From Salipaludibacillus agaradhaerens (GTDB taxonomy: Bacteria; Bacillota; Bacilli; Bacillales; Salisediminibacteriaceae), in assembly GCF_002019735.1 (NCBI RefSeq), contig NZ_KV917378.1, positions 615,869-679,868 on the forward strand: a stretch of 64,000 bases of DNA, in the 5' to 3' direction. Both the position numbers and the translations under genes were made by a program. Within the stretch, counting starts at the first letter, position 1; each line of letters begins with the position of its first letter. A model generated the notes under the pieces. That model had not been told where the DNA came from. It did no database searches and was given only the letters and a program-made list of their open reading frames with translations. Shown piece after piece: positions 1 through 8,228 of the stretch.

Positions 1-248
1 TTTCTTTTTAACAGGTCAATTTCGCTCATATCCTCTGATCCTTTTCCATACTTATACTGCTTTCCAGCAGGTTGAGCTAATCGTTGTTCTTCTCCTTTTC
101 TATACCATCTCATCCAAGTCTTAATCTGTGTTTTATTTTTAATGCCAAAGCGTGCCATCAATTCTTTATTCGTATACTCTCCTGTTAACTTTAATCGAAT
201 AACCTCTTTTTTTATTTCTTCTGGATAAACATTATTTTTTCGGCCCAT
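1..248 (-). CDS. IS3-family transposase OrfA, partial
   Basis: Reading the minus strand from an ATG at 248 gives an open frame of 82 codons to the window edge. It begins MGRKNNVYPEEIKKEVIRLK and continues with NKELMARFGI and QIKTWMRWYRKG. This is the helix-turn-helix DNA-binding N-terminus typical of OrfA in IS3-family (IS150-like) elements, where OrfA is joined to the DDE integrase OrfB by programmed frameshifting. An aggaggtg-type ribosome binding site lies just before the start. The rest of OrfA and OrfB would lie left of the window, so whether the element is intact cannot be judged here. Confidence 0.8.
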   Translation of the reverse strand, partial: MGRKNNVYPEEIKKEVIRLKLTGEYTNKELMARFGIKNKTQIKTWMRWYRKGEEQRLAQPAGKQYKYGKGSEDMSEIDLLKR

Positions 249-329
249 AAGAAAAACACCTCCAAATTTGTCGTTAAGTTTATATACGACTATGGGGGTG
301 TTTTTTCCTTGTCTCATTTAATTAGGTCA
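1..329 (-). mobile_element. End of an IS3-family insertion sequence
   Basis: The stretch upstream of OrfA up to about 329 looks like the terminal region of the element. Read on the minus strand, a candidate end starts TGACCTAATTAAATGAGACA at 329, beginning with the TG dinucleotide usual for IS3 elements. The exact tip is inferred, because the other inverted repeat and the target duplication are outside the window. Confidence 0.55.
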
Positions 330-418
330 CTCTATTTTTTCTCTCCGAAGGTTTTTTTCTTATAGGCGCACGTTTTTAGTTTATTCGGAATAACGTTACA
401 GAAAGGAGGGAAACCCTG

Positions 419-1132
419 ATGATGCATGTAACATATGTGGATATGCTCGCAGCCTTAGCCATCGATTCTGCTCATCCAGGTGGAGAAGCCATGACAGAGG
501 AAATGATAGCTCATGAAGCTTTTGAAAAATCACATCGTTTGTTAGACATTGGATGTGGTACTGGTAAAACGGCTTATCGTTTAGCTAAAGCGCTTAATAG
601 TCAAATTGATGCTGTAGATAATCATCCTAATATGGTCATGAAAGCCTCTAAACAGTTAGAAGACTTTTCGAATGTAACCGTTCATCAAGCATCCATTGAA
701 CATCTTCCTTTTCCTAACGCTGTATTTGACGGCATTATATCTGAGTCAGTATTCGCCTTTTGTGACACAAAAAAAGCTTTTAAGGAATGTTATCGAACAT
801 TAAAAAGTGGCGGCACATTGTATTTAAATGAAATGTGTTTAATACATCCAGTTGAACCTGCTGATTATGAAAAGATACAAACTTTTTACACCTTATCTGG
901 CATACGCACAGTCAATGAATGGATTGATGAGGTGATACAAGCTGGATTTGTGAACACAGAGTTAATTGAGGCAAAAGAGATCGCGATGGTAGCTAATAAA
1001 ACACCGTATGAAGTACAATTGACGCCAAATATCGATTTACATTACTTAGATATACTTGATGAGCATGAAAAACTCATAAAAAAATATAAAAATCATCTAG
1101 GCTATATCGTCATTCGGTGTCTAAAAGTGTGA
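419..1132 (+). CDS. Class I SAM-dependent methyltransferase
   Basis: A 237-residue protein with the Rossmann methyltransferase fold. Motif I is LLDIGCGTGKT (about residues 41-51), followed by the acidic loop IDAVDNHPNMV and the later ALKSGG-like motif TLKSGGTLYLNE. This places it in the UbiE/Methyltransf_11 type, but the substrate is not apparent. A strong site, aaaggaggg, lies about 10 bases before two adjacent ATG codons (419 and 422); either could be used. The gene stands alone between the insertion-sequence end and a small hairpin terminator. Function beyond methyl transfer is unknown. Confidence 0.85.
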   Translation: MMHVTYVDMLAALAIDSAHPGGEAMTEEMIAHEAFEKSHRLLDIGCGTGKTAYRLAKALNSQIDAVDNHPNMVMKASKQLEDFSNVTVHQASIEHLPFPNAVFDGIISESVFAFCDTKKAFKECYRTLKSGGTLYLNEMCLIHPVEPADYEKIQTFYTLSGIRTVNEWIDEVIQAGFVNTELIEAKEIAMVANKTPYEVQLTPNIDLHYLDILDEHEKLIKKYKNHLGYIVIRCLKV

Positions 1133-1205
1133 TGTGACCTATTTGCCGGTTATGGCTACCTCATACCTTCACACGTGGGGACTAGCTTTAACTCGCATAC
1201 TGTAG

Positions 1206-1233
1206 TCAAGCTTAGGCTTGAGTTGGCTTTTTA
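1206..1233 (+). terminator. Rho-independent terminator after the methyltransferase gene
   Basis: TCAAGC and GCTTGA pair around a TTAG loop, followed within a few bases by a short T-rich stretch. The stem is short, so strength is uncertain. Confidence 0.45.
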
Positions 1234-1340
1234 TAGCATTCTAACTGCTTAATTTTTCTGAAAGTAATCAGAGAAAAAGTGCTCGTAAGAATAAGTATTA
1301 ATTCATGTTCTTCTCCTCTATTATCAGTAATCGATTTCAC
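1212..1340 (-). CDS. Possible 42-residue small protein
   Basis: On the minus strand a GTG at 1340 is preceded by a good site (AAGGGAGGC, about 5 bases away) and opens a 42-codon frame that begins MKSITDNRGEEHELILIL. The middle is hydrophobic and the C-terminus basic. No family is recognised. The 3' end overlaps the hairpin that seems to end the opposite methyltransferase gene, which argues against it. Support is only the ribosome binding site. Confidence 0.25.
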   Translation of the reverse strand: MKSITDNRGEEHELILILTSTFSLITFRKIKQLECYKKPTQA

Positions 1341-1499
1341 TAAAACGCCTCCCTTAACTGTAATGTTTTACTATTATAACGTGTTAGCTGTATTGTTTTT
1401 TCATATTCTTTCAATAAATTGAACGTCATCAGCCCAATCATCAAAAAAAGCAATGAATACACTATGTTAGACATCATTAAGAAGGAGGGCAATTAAAAC
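1341..1499. other. Intergenic stretch without recognised genes
   Basis: Together with 1133-1340 this is a gap of about 370 bases between the methyltransferase and the next gene. Apart from the hairpin and the doubtful small frame, nothing was recognised; the promoter for the next gene should lie here but no clear boxes were identified. Confidence 0.4.
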
Positions 1500-1778
1500 A
1501 TGGAAGAGAAGGTTAGTAAGAAGCAGACGCAACAGAAAGGTGAAAAGCTTACAGAAACACAACCCCTACAAGAAGAAAAAGAACAACCAATCTTACGAAG
1601 AGATCCTTGGTCAGACTTTCTGTTTGGTGCACGAGTTCCCTTACCTGAAGATAAACCACAGGAGGAAGTGCAGCCAACAAAATTGGAATCTGAGCAACCT
1701 AAATCTGAAGATGATAAGAGAAGTTCCGAAAAAAAGACAGATGATTCACCCACTCCTCCTCGCTTTTCATGGATATAA
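1500..1778 (+). CDS. Small hydrophilic protein of unknown function
   Basis: 92 residues, almost entirely Glu, Lys, Gln, Pro and Ser, with one short hydrophobic/aromatic island RRDPWSDFLFGARVPLPED near residues 33-51. aagaaggaggg before the ATG is a convincing ribosome binding site, and a hairpin terminator follows about 20 bases after the stop, so this is a complete one-gene unit. The low-complexity flanks suggest a disordered protein whose DPWSDFLFG motif is the functional part. No family name could be assigned. The opposite strand is also open here but has no start signals. Confidence 0.7.
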   Translation: MEEKVSKKQTQQKGEKLTETQPLQEEKEQPILRRDPWSDFLFGARVPLPEDKPQEEVQPTKLESEQPKSEDDKRSSEKKTDDSPTPPRFSWI

Positions 1779-1800
1779 ATAAGCTCCCATTCATAGGCTT

Positions 1801-1840
1801 AAATTAAGCTTGAGAAAATCATCTCAAGTTTAATTTTTTT
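1801..1840 (+). terminator. Rho-independent terminator
   Basis: AAATTAAGCTTGAG (1801-1814) pairs with CTCAAGTTTAATTT (1823-1836) with one G-U type pair, followed by T residues. It ends the small gene at 1500-1778. Confidence 0.8.
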
Positions 1841-2021
1841 GTAGGGAGGTACTCAAACCTGATATTAGAAAGATCATATAATAAAAGTATGCCATTGTAT
1901 CGTACTTGATGTTAGTAACAAAAAAAGCGATAAATTATCTAACAAAATAACCCGTTAACGTTCGAATTGCTAGTAATATATTAGCCAACAGAACGCTATA
2001 CGAGTCATAAGGAGGTTAACG

Positions 2022-2303
2022 ATGAAACTCTCAAAGGACATTCAGCTTAATGAGCCATTTAACATGTCCAAAGTTTTAAAACTCGTCCAGCTATGTAGTA
2101 CGTTTAGCAGTGATATTTATATTCACAAAAATATGACAGCTTATAACTCAAAATGCGTTCTTGGAACTGCTAACATCATTATCAGTATGAAGGAAAAAGA
2201 TCATTTTTTTATCACTGCAGATGGCTCAGATGCAAAAGAAGCACTCGATCAAGTGGGAGCATTTTTTGAAAAAACAGGTGCAGAATCACCGGTCAAAGTG
2301 TAA
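2022..2303 (+). CDS. HPr-like protein lacking both phosphorylation sites
   Basis: 93 residues aligning along their length with HPr, the phosphocarrier of the sugar phosphotransferase system: LVQLCSTFSSDIYI matches HPr helix 1 and strand B, and CVLGTANIII the region after Ser46. By this hand alignment the active His15 is Asn14, Arg17 is Ser16 and the regulatory Ser46 is Cys45. So it should neither carry phosphate from enzyme I nor be a target of HPr kinase in the usual way. Crh of Bacillus lacks His15 but keeps Ser46; this protein lacks both. It has a strong aaggagg site and its own terminator. A binding or structural role is inferred only. Confidence 0.7.
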   Translation: MKLSKDIQLNEPFNMSKVLKLVQLCSTFSSDIYIHKNMTAYNSKCVLGTANIIISMKEKDHFFITADGSDAKEALDQVGAFFEKTGAESPVKV

Positions 2304-2360
2304 AGACTTTCACTAATCATTAAGTGATGACGACCGGGATACATCCTAGTGATTAAGAAA

Positions 2361-2389
2361 GGCTCTCACGATTGTGAGAGTCATTTTTT
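2361..2389 (+). terminator. Rho-independent terminator
   Basis: GCTCTCAC (2362-2369) pairs with GTGAGAGT (2374-2381), then ATTTTTT. Ends the HPr-like gene. Confidence 0.75.
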
Positions 2390-2422
2390 CAAACCAAAAT
2401 GAATTTTAATAAAAGGGCTTAG

Positions 2423-2456
2423 AATCCGATTATCACTACGATAATCGGATTTTTCA
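2423..2456. terminator. Second hairpin, possible terminator
   Basis: AATCCGATTATC (2423-2434) is perfectly complementary to GATAATCGGATT (2440-2451) with a five-base loop and a following T run. It stands between the HPr-like gene and the exporter operon and may insulate the two. Confidence 0.65.
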
Positions 2457-2543
2457 GTTCGATAAGGCAGTTTTTCCCTCGCTAACTGTCGTCATTCTGA
2501 CGAAAGTCATATAAAAAAATAAAAATACAACGATATAAAACAC

Positions 2544-2571
2544 TTTACATCTGACATAAGTCAGATATAAT
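2544..2571 (+). promoter_or_regulatory. Exporter promoter with embedded palindromic operator
   Basis: A -35 box TTTACA (2544-2549) and a -10 box TATAAT (2566-2571) are 16 bases apart. The spacer is occupied by ATCTGACATAAGTCAGAT (2549-2566), two 7-base arms ATCTGAC/GTCAGAT around ATAA. It lies about 45 bases before the exporter start. The size and position fit a TetR-family operator, most simply for the regulator encoded by the second gene of the same operon, which would block RNA polymerase until a ligand binds. The boxes and palindrome are seen directly; binding is inferred. Confidence 0.75.
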
Positions 2572-2610
2572 AAATGATGTATTCACATTATTTATTAGGA
2601 GGAAATACAA

Positions 2611-3828
2611 GTGACACATACAAATAATAAAATATGGACGTTATCATTCGTGTTTGTGGTAATCTCCAACTCATTGGTATTTATGATCTTCGAAATGTTA
2701 TTACCTACCCTGCCGTTATTTGTTACCGAAATAGGAGGTGGAGCTAGTCAGGTTGGTTTAGTCACTGGTATATTCACACTATCAGCTATACTAACCCGAC
2801 CATTTGCAGGCTTACTTGCAAGTAAAATAGATAAAAAATTCTTATTAGTTTTAGGGATTTTAATTAACGCCCTTGCAACAGGTGCCTATTATCTTTCAAG
2901 TGATATTAGTACGTTGTTAATTATTCGCTTAATGCACGGTGCGGGTTTTGGTCTCGTTACTACCTATTTCGCAACTCTTGCAGCTGAGATAGTACCTAAA
3001 GAACGTCGTGGAGAGGGAATTGGTTATTTTGGTGTAGGAGAGACGGTTGCAATATCCGTTGGTCCAATGCTAGGAATTATGACACTAGAACTTTATGACT
3101 TCCAAAGGTTATTTTTAGGGGGTATGGCGGTTTTACTATTAGCCGTTGTAATGGGCGTTTTCGTAAAAAGAGCACCAGAAGGTAAAAAATTAGACAAACA
3201 ATCAAATGTTAAAGTGAAAATAATGGAAAGAAGAGTGTTTTACCCAGCCATTCTTATTTTTTTAGTAGGGATAGCTGCTGGTGGTATTATGTCATTTTTC
3301 TCATTATATGCTATTGAAAAGGACTTTTCTCAAGTGGGGTTATTTTTCTTTGTTATTGCATTAGCAAGCTTTATTATTCGGCTCATTTCCGGAAAACTTT
3401 TTGATTTATTCGGACCAACTATTATCTTAATTCCAGGGTCTATTTTTTCAATTATTGGTTTGAGTATATTATATGCAGCTAATAGCGATTTTACTTTCTT
3501 TATGGCTGCTACATTTTATGGTTTTGGTTTTGGTGCGCTATTACCTGCAATTCAAACTTGGTGCATAAATTTAGTAGATGAGCATGAACATGAAGATGCT
3601 ATGGCAACTTTCTTTAACTTTTTCGATTTTGGTATAGGTGGAGGTTCTCTAATACTTGGTTTAGTGGCAGCAGCTACATCTTATCAAGCAATCTATATTG
3701 TGACCATATTAGTATATATTTTATTTTTTATGATGTATGTGGTTTACTTAATAGTGAAAAAGCAACAGCAACCTAAAGAGTTGGGAGGTCTATATGGCGA
3801 AAGAAAAAATCAAGCAAGTAGCCATTAA
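2611..3828 (+). CDS. MFS transporter, probable drug exporter
   Basis: A 405-residue polytopic membrane protein with about twelve hydrophobic segments in two halves, the layout of the major facilitator superfamily. LTRPFAGLLASKIDKKF after the second segment matches the conserved cytoplasmic loop 2-3 region, and RLMHGAGFGLVTTYFATLAA the fourth-fifth segment region. It resembles 12-segment multidrug/proton antiporters of the DHA1 group. The start is a GTG at 2611 with taggaggaaat before it. It is co-transcribed with the overlapping TetR gene, which suggests induction by a toxic substrate; the substrate is unknown. Confidence 0.85.
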   Translation: MTHTNNKIWTLSFVFVVISNSLVFMIFEMLLPTLPLFVTEIGGGASQVGLVTGIFTLSAILTRPFAGLLASKIDKKFLLVLGILINALATGAYYLSSDISTLLIIRLMHGAGFGLVTTYFATLAAEIVPKERRGEGIGYFGVGETVAISVGPMLGIMTLELYDFQRLFLGGMAVLLLAVVMGVFVKRAPEGKKLDKQSNVKVKIMERRVFYPAILIFLVGIAAGGIMSFFSLYAIEKDFSQVGLFFFVIALASFIIRLISGKLFDLFGPTIILIPGSIFSIIGLSILYAANSDFTFFMAATFYGFGFGALLPAIQTWCINLVDEHEHEDAMATFFNFFDFGIGGGSLILGLVAAATSYQAIYIVTILVYILFFMMYVVYLIVKKQQQPKELGGLYGERKNQASSH

Positions 3829-4354
3829 ACATTTCTATAAATATGGGTATGAGGGAGTGAAGATGTCACAAATTGCAGAAGAGTCCGGTATAAGGAAACA
3901 ATCGCTTTCTTACCATTATCCTTCGAAAAGAGAATTGTTTACAGACATTTATAGTGATGTTATAGAAGAAGAAATAGTGTTTACACAACAATATTTTAAA
4001 AATTTATCAAACATACCTTCAAAAGATATTCTTTATAGGTTCTTAAAGGATATGAAGCTACGAGCACACGATAAGCCAAATTCGTCTTTTTTACAAGTAG
4101 TTTCCTTTTCTACACCATTAGAAATTGAATCTTTTGTTTCTTCACATTATCTATTATATTTTAATTCTTTAAAAACAGAGATTAGAAAAGTTTTTGAGAA
4201 AGAACTATTCAACTATACACCTGATGAGTGTACGGTAAGTTTCCTTATATTATTCGATGGATTGATTATTCATTTGTTATATAATACTAAGCAATCCTTT
4301 GAGTATTCTCTAGATGTGGCATTTAAAATTTTCTGGAATAGCATACAAGGATAA
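3794..4354 (+). CDS. TetR-family transcriptional regulator
   Basis: 186 residues with an N-terminal TetR helix-turn-helix (IKQVAIKHFYKYGYEGVKMS, then QIAEESGIRKQSLSYHYPSK and ELFTDIY) and a variable C-terminal ligand domain. The ATG at 3794 lies inside the end of the exporter gene (35-base overlap) after ttgggaggtct, so translation of the two is coupled. In this family a repressor next to an efflux pump usually controls it; the palindrome in the promoter at 2544-2571 is the candidate site. The regulator would then repress itself as well. Confidence 0.88.
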   Translation: MAKEKIKQVAIKHFYKYGYEGVKMSQIAEESGIRKQSLSYHYPSKRELFTDIYSDVIEEEIVFTQQYFKNLSNIPSKDILYRFLKDMKLRAHDKPNSSFLQVVSFSTPLEIESFVSSHYLLYFNSLKTEIRKVFEKELFNYTPDECTVSFLILFDGLIIHLLYNTKQSFEYSLDVAFKIFWNSIQG

Positions 4355-4404
4355 TGAAGTTGATTTTGCAAATTTTTTTACGGGCGATATATTCTTTATT
4401 TGAA

Positions 4405-4432
4405 AAGGTTGTCATTTTGACAGCCTTTTTTC
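4405..4432 (+). terminator. Rho-independent terminator of the exporter operon
   Basis: AAGGTTGTC (4405-4413) pairs with GACAGCCTT (4419-4427), one G-T pair, followed by TTTTT. Confidence 0.75.
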
Positions 4433-4802
4433 TTACGTGTATCGAACATAAATCATAAAACGTCTTAGACAATGAATGTAAAATAATAATTGTAATATAA
4501 ATTTTCTTATTATGTTCCTCTTATTTTTAGTTGATAGGCATATTAATTATCTTTATAATACTTTATAATTAATGGGTTAACTATAAAGATTCTCAACCAT
4601 ATAGGGCGTCTGTGGTGGACATAACTTAGGAAAAGTCAAACGCTATTTATAAAAGCATCGCACGTTTACTACCACCTATAAACGACCTGCTAAACGTTTA
4701 AATTACGAGAAAAAGTGAAACATACATAACAAACGAATGTCATTTATGGCATTTAATGATTTTACTATCCATACATAATCTTTATGAACGGGGAATGATC
4801 AC
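4433..4802. other. AT-rich intergenic region before speD
   Basis: About 370 bases with no supported frame, riboswitch fold or repeat recognised. It should contain the speD promoter; gaacggggaatgatcac immediately before the speD ATG includes a modest GGGG ribosome binding site. Confidence 0.4.
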
Positions 4803-5615
4803 ATGAGTTTAACACCTGAAGAACGTATACAACTCCATGACTTTAATAATTTAACAAAGTCATTGAGCTTTAATATGTACGATGTTTGCTATACAAAAAC
4901 GAAAGAGGAGCGGCAAGCATACATTAATTATATTGATGAGCAATATAATGCTGAGCGGTTAACTGAAATATTAAAGGATGTTGCCAGTATGATTGGTGCA
5001 TATGTTTTGAATGTGGCGATGCAGGACTATGAACCGCAAGGAGCCAGTGTGACGATGCTTGTGGCAGAGGGGCCGGTAGAAGAAGCACCGAAGTCAGCTT
5101 TTGAAGAGTCTCCTGGGCCTTTACCTGAAGCGTCTGTATTACATCTCGATAAAAGTCATATTACTGTACATACTTATCCAGAGTATAATCCTGAAGATGG
5201 CATTAGCACGTTTCGAGCAGATATTGATGTATCTACCTGTGGCGAAATATCACCATTAAAAGCATTAAATTACTTAATCCACTCTTTTGATACTGATATT
5301 ATGACGATTGATTACAAAGTTAGAGGGTTCACACGTGATGTTAAAGGTCACAAGTTATTTATTGACCATGATATTACATCCATTCAAAATTACATTCCTG
5401 AGACGGTCAAAAATGATTATCATATGATAGATGTCAACATCTATCAGGAGAATATTTTCCATACAAAATGTAAGCTAAAAGCTTTTAATTTAGATGATTA
5501 TTTATTTGGCTATAAGAAAGAGGCGCTCACACAATCTGAACAAGAAGCAATCACACAAAAACTCCAGCATGAAATGGATGAAATTTATTACGGTAGAAAC
5601 ATGCCTCGAGCATAA
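4803..5615 (+). CDS. speD: S-adenosylmethionine decarboxylase proenzyme, long form
   Basis: A 270-residue protein matching the E. coli-type SpeD family (about 264 residues) that decarboxylates SAM to provide the aminopropyl donor for spermidine. The self-processing site is in [15 protein letters not shown], with cleavage expected before Ser118, which becomes the pyruvoyl cofactor; Cys near residue 146 ([14 protein letters not shown]) corresponds to the catalytic Cys. B. subtilis itself uses the short SpeH form (about 126 residues), so the long form is notable in a Bacillaceae. No spermidine synthase gene lies nearby. Two genes on the same strand follow after 47 bases. Confidence 0.92.
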   Translation: MSLTPEERIQLHDFNNLTKSLSFNMYDVCYTKTKEERQAYINYIDEQYNAERLTEILKDVASMIGAYVLNVAMQDYEPQGASVTMLVAEGPVEEAPKSAFEESPGPLPEASVLHLDKSHITVHTYPEYNPEDGISTFRADIDVSTCGEISPLKALNYLIHSFDTDIMTIDYKVRGFTRDVKGHKLFIDHDITSIQNYIPETVKNDYHMIDVNIYQENIFHTKCKLKAFNLDDYLFGYKKEALTQSEQEAITQKLQHEMDEIYYGRNMPRA

Positions 5616-5662
5616 AAAGTCGTATGCGCGCTAACTGGCGAAGCAAGGGAGTTGGATAGGTA

Positions 5663-6421
5663 ATGTCGCTGAATAAAATACCTGAAATTAAACTAATCGC
5701 TCTAGATATGGATGGGACACTACTTAACGATGACCACCTCGTATCTGATCGTGTTCGGCAAGCGATTTACGAGGCACAAGCAAAAGGTATTCATGTCGTA
5801 TTAAGTACTGGTAGGTCATTAGCTGCATGTGAGGAATATGCAAAAGACTTAAAGCTTACGTCGTATCTTATTACAGGTAACGGAAGTGAAATATGGCACG
5901 TTTCTGGGCAATTAGTTGAACGTAATTTATTAAAAACAGATCTTATTGAAATGTTATATAAACTTAAACATGAACATAGGGCAGATCATTGGGCCGCTTC
6001 CGTGGACCGTGTGTGGCGAAATGATATGCCGGATGATTTATTTAGTCGGGAATGGTTAAAGTTCGGTTTTCAAATTGAAGACGATACTGTTAGGCAGACA
6101 CTTTTTGATTTATTATCACAACATGAGGAGCTTGAAGTGACCAATTCGAGTTTAACTAACATCGAAATAAATGCAGCTGGTGTCAACAAAGCTGTAGCTT
6201 TAGCCAAACTATGCAGTAAGCTTGATTGTCAAATGGAAAACACTTTAGCTATAGGAGACAGCTTAAACGACATGGCCATGATTAAAGAAGCTGGTATCGG
6301 TGTCGCAATGGAAAATGCACAGGATGCGTTAAAAAAAGAAGCTGATTGGGTAAGTAGCTCTAATAATGAAGATGGTGTAGCTAAAGCCATCTACCGCTTT
6401 GCTCTCAAACCAGTGAGTTGA
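5663..6421 (+). CDS. Cof-type HAD phosphatase
   Basis: 252 residues with all four HAD motifs of the Cof/IIB class: ALDMDGTLLNDD (nucleophile Asp15, Asp17), STGRS, the conserved Lys of GVNKAVALAKL, and AIGDSLNDMAMIKEAGIGVAM. A cap domain lies between motifs II and III. These enzymes dephosphorylate sugar phosphates, flavin precursors or pyridoxal phosphate; the substrate cannot be told here. The stop TGA shares its final A with the ATG of the next gene, so the two are translationally coupled. GGGAG lies about 15 bases upstream of the ATG. Confidence 0.88.
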   Translation: MSLNKIPEIKLIALDMDGTLLNDDHLVSDRVRQAIYEAQAKGIHVVLSTGRSLAACEEYAKDLKLTSYLITGNGSEIWHVSGQLVERNLLKTDLIEMLYKLKHEHRADHWAASVDRVWRNDMPDDLFSREWLKFGFQIEDDTVRQTLFDLLSQHEELEVTNSSLTNIEINAAGVNKAVALAKLCSKLDCQMENTLAIGDSLNDMAMIKEAGIGVAMENAQDALKKEADWVSSSNNEDGVAKAIYRFALKPVS

Positions 6422-7125
6422 TGATGGTGACATCACACCTTGAGGTTTTCGTATGGATTTTTATTATTGGGTGTTTAACTTATATGCCTGTAATCGGCCC
6501 CTATTTCAAATTGTTTAATACGATGGTTCATGAAACTGGTCATGCAGTTGCAGCTATTGTGACAGGGGGGAAGGTCTCTAACATTTCGTTATATTCAAAT
6601 ACTGGTGGACTTGCGATAACCCGACATAGATCCTTATTTGGCCGACTCATAACTTTGTTGGCCGGTTACCCTGCTGCTTCCTTATTTAGCGTGCTGTTTT
6701 TGTACGCATTAGACAAAGAATGGATCATGCCAGCAGTTTTTACGTTAACAGCAATTCTCACTTATAATCTAATTTTTTGGGTAAGAAACTTAACTGGTTG
6801 GGTTTGGATCGTTTCTGTACTAAGTGTACTTTACTTTTTATACGCTAACAATTATTCACAATGGCTTGAGTGGCTTTTAACAATTATAGGTATAATGCTC
6901 TTAATTCAAGCTTTTTTAAGTACGTGGGTTCTTTTCACCTTAACGCTTAACCACAGAAATGAGACAGGGGACGCGGGACTGTTAGAAGACCTTACAAAGA
7001 TTCCTTCCATCATATGGAGTACGTTGTTCCTTACCCAAGGCTTTGCGTGTTTCATTATAGGCATTTCTATATGGTTAGGCTATTCACCATTTATTTTCGT
7101 CAACTGGTTGATCCAACTGTTTTAG
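6421..7125 (+). CDS. M50-like membrane metalloprotease
   Basis: 234 residues with about six hydrophobic segments. HETGH (residues 37-41) in MVHETGHAVAAIVTGG is the zinc-binding HExxH motif placed in a membrane segment, as in the M50B-like family. This family is largely uncharacterised; intramembrane proteolysis is inferred from fold and motif. I start at the ATG sharing its A with the upstream stop (TGATG); an in-frame TTG three bases earlier is possible. Its tight coupling to a HAD phosphatase is seen but unexplained. Confidence 0.75.
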   Translation: MMVTSHLEVFVWIFIIGCLTYMPVIGPYFKLFNTMVHETGHAVAAIVTGGKVSNISLYSNTGGLAITRHRSLFGRLITLLAGYPAASLFSVLFLYALDKEWIMPAVFTLTAILTYNLIFWVRNLTGWVWIVSVLSVLYFLYANNYSQWLEWLLTIIGIMLLIQAFLSTWVLFTLTLNHRNETGDAGLLEDLTKIPSIIWSTLFLTQGFACFIIGISIWLGYSPFIFVNWLIQLF

Positions 7126-7252
7126 CCAAAAAATGAATCAATTTACCTCACAAGTGAAATTTTCACACAATTGTCAAAGGGTTTCATGTGCAAATGACTT
7201 TATTATAGCTTCCAAGTTTACTATACTTAGTAGTAACCGGGAGGTGAAAAAA

Positions 7253-7666
7253 ATGTCGAATAAACATTTTACTGTAAAAGAAGCAAACAAACTGATCCCG
7301 CTTATAGAGGAAGAACTTTACCATCTAAAAAAACTACAATCTGAATTTGATCATAAATTACAGCACTTAAATAAAGTTAAATTACAGATGAAAGAGCATG
7401 TACAAACAGAGGTGAGTAGTCTATTTCTTATGGAAAGTGAGCTAGAATTCCTTGAGATCCAGGCTCAAATACATGTCACGAATATTAAAAACACAGGTGC
7501 ACTGTTGAAAGGAATTGATCCAGGATTAGTTGATTTCCCTTCGATCAAAAATAATGAGACGATCCTTCTGTGCTGGAAGGAAGGGGAATCTGAGATTTCG
7601 TATTATCACTCTGAAACGGAAGGCTTCGCAGGGAGAAAACCGCTGTCAGACGACGATGAATCATAA
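7253..7666 (+). CDS. DUF2203 family protein
   Basis: 137 residues: an N-terminal pattern FTVKEANKLIPLIEEEL, a helical coiled-coil-like middle, and a C-terminal module LLKGIDPGLVDFPS ... LCWKEGE ... YYHSETEGFAGRKPL. These are the hallmarks of DUF2203, a short protein widespread in bacteria with no known function. The frame stays open further upstream (to 7133), but gggaggtg 6 bases before the ATG at 7253 and the family N-terminus fix the start. It is a single gene with a strong terminator. Confidence 0.88.
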   Translation: MSNKHFTVKEANKLIPLIEEELYHLKKLQSEFDHKLQHLNKVKLQMKEHVQTEVSSLFLMESELEFLEIQAQIHVTNIKNTGALLKGIDPGLVDFPSIKNNETILLCWKEGESEISYYHSETEGFAGRKPLSDDDES

Positions 7667-7688
7667 TGTGAGGGTAAATTTCAATTAT

Positions 7689-7715
7689 ACTGCAACAAGC
7701 TGTTGCAGTTTTTTG
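7689..7715 (+). terminator. Rho-independent terminator
   Basis: ACTGCAACA (7689-7697) and TGTTGCAGT (7701-7709) form a perfect 9-bp stem with a three-base loop, followed by six T. Ends the DUF2203 gene. Confidence 0.88.
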
Positions 7716-7785
7716 AATGATGAAAGGAAAAATTCATTACCAATTTAATATTTAGACTAAACAATGATAAAGATAGGTGAAACTC

Positions 7786-8193
7786 ATGACAATTCCAAAA
7801 CCATTAGTACAATTAAACCAACTATTCATATGCATATCCATCATTTTTTCCCTTATTATTTCTCCGTGGGTTTTGCTTGTGCCAATTAGTGTAGGGATCC
7901 TCACATTAGTGACGAAGCAAAATCCTATTATTCGAGCTGGTAAGATTTTTTTATCAAAGCCTGCTGAATCATATCCGCCAGAGGATAAAGATCAACAATT
8001 ATTTAATCAATGGATTGCTACGATATGTTTAAGTGTCGCTTTTTTATTTTTCTTATTAGGTCAACAGGTTTTAACTGTTGTTTTTAGCTTGATGGTATTT
8101 ATAGCAGCATTAACAGCTCTACTTGGGTATTGTATCGGATGTCAAATCAGGTATAAGTTGAAAATGTGGCAATACAAGCAGAATAATAAATGA
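7786..8193 (+). CDS. DUF4395 family membrane protein
   Basis: 135 residues with about four membrane segments and the family signature LLGYCIGCQIRYKL near the C-terminus, which contains the CxxC pair typical of DUF4395. TIPKPLVQLNQ at the N-terminus also fits. The ATG at 7786 has AGGTG 6 bases upstream; a GTG nine bases earlier is an alternative. Function is unknown; the CxxC suggests redox or metal chemistry at the membrane (inference). It converges with the next gene on the opposite strand. Confidence 0.8.
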   Translation: MTIPKPLVQLNQLFICISIIFSLIISPWVLLVPISVGILTLVTKQNPIIRAGKIFLSKPAESYPPEDKDQQLFNQWIATICLSVAFLFFLLGQQVLTVVFSLMVFIAALTALLGYCIGCQIRYKLKMWQYKQNNK

Positions 8194-8228
8194 GATGAAT
8201 AGCTTACCTAACATTCGTCACCATTAGG

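Noticed and set aside
1493-1753. Minus-strand frame of 86 codons opposite the small acidic gene
   Set aside because: Ser/Cys-rich translation caused by the complementary low-complexity strand; no ribosome binding site, and the plus-strand gene has clear signals.
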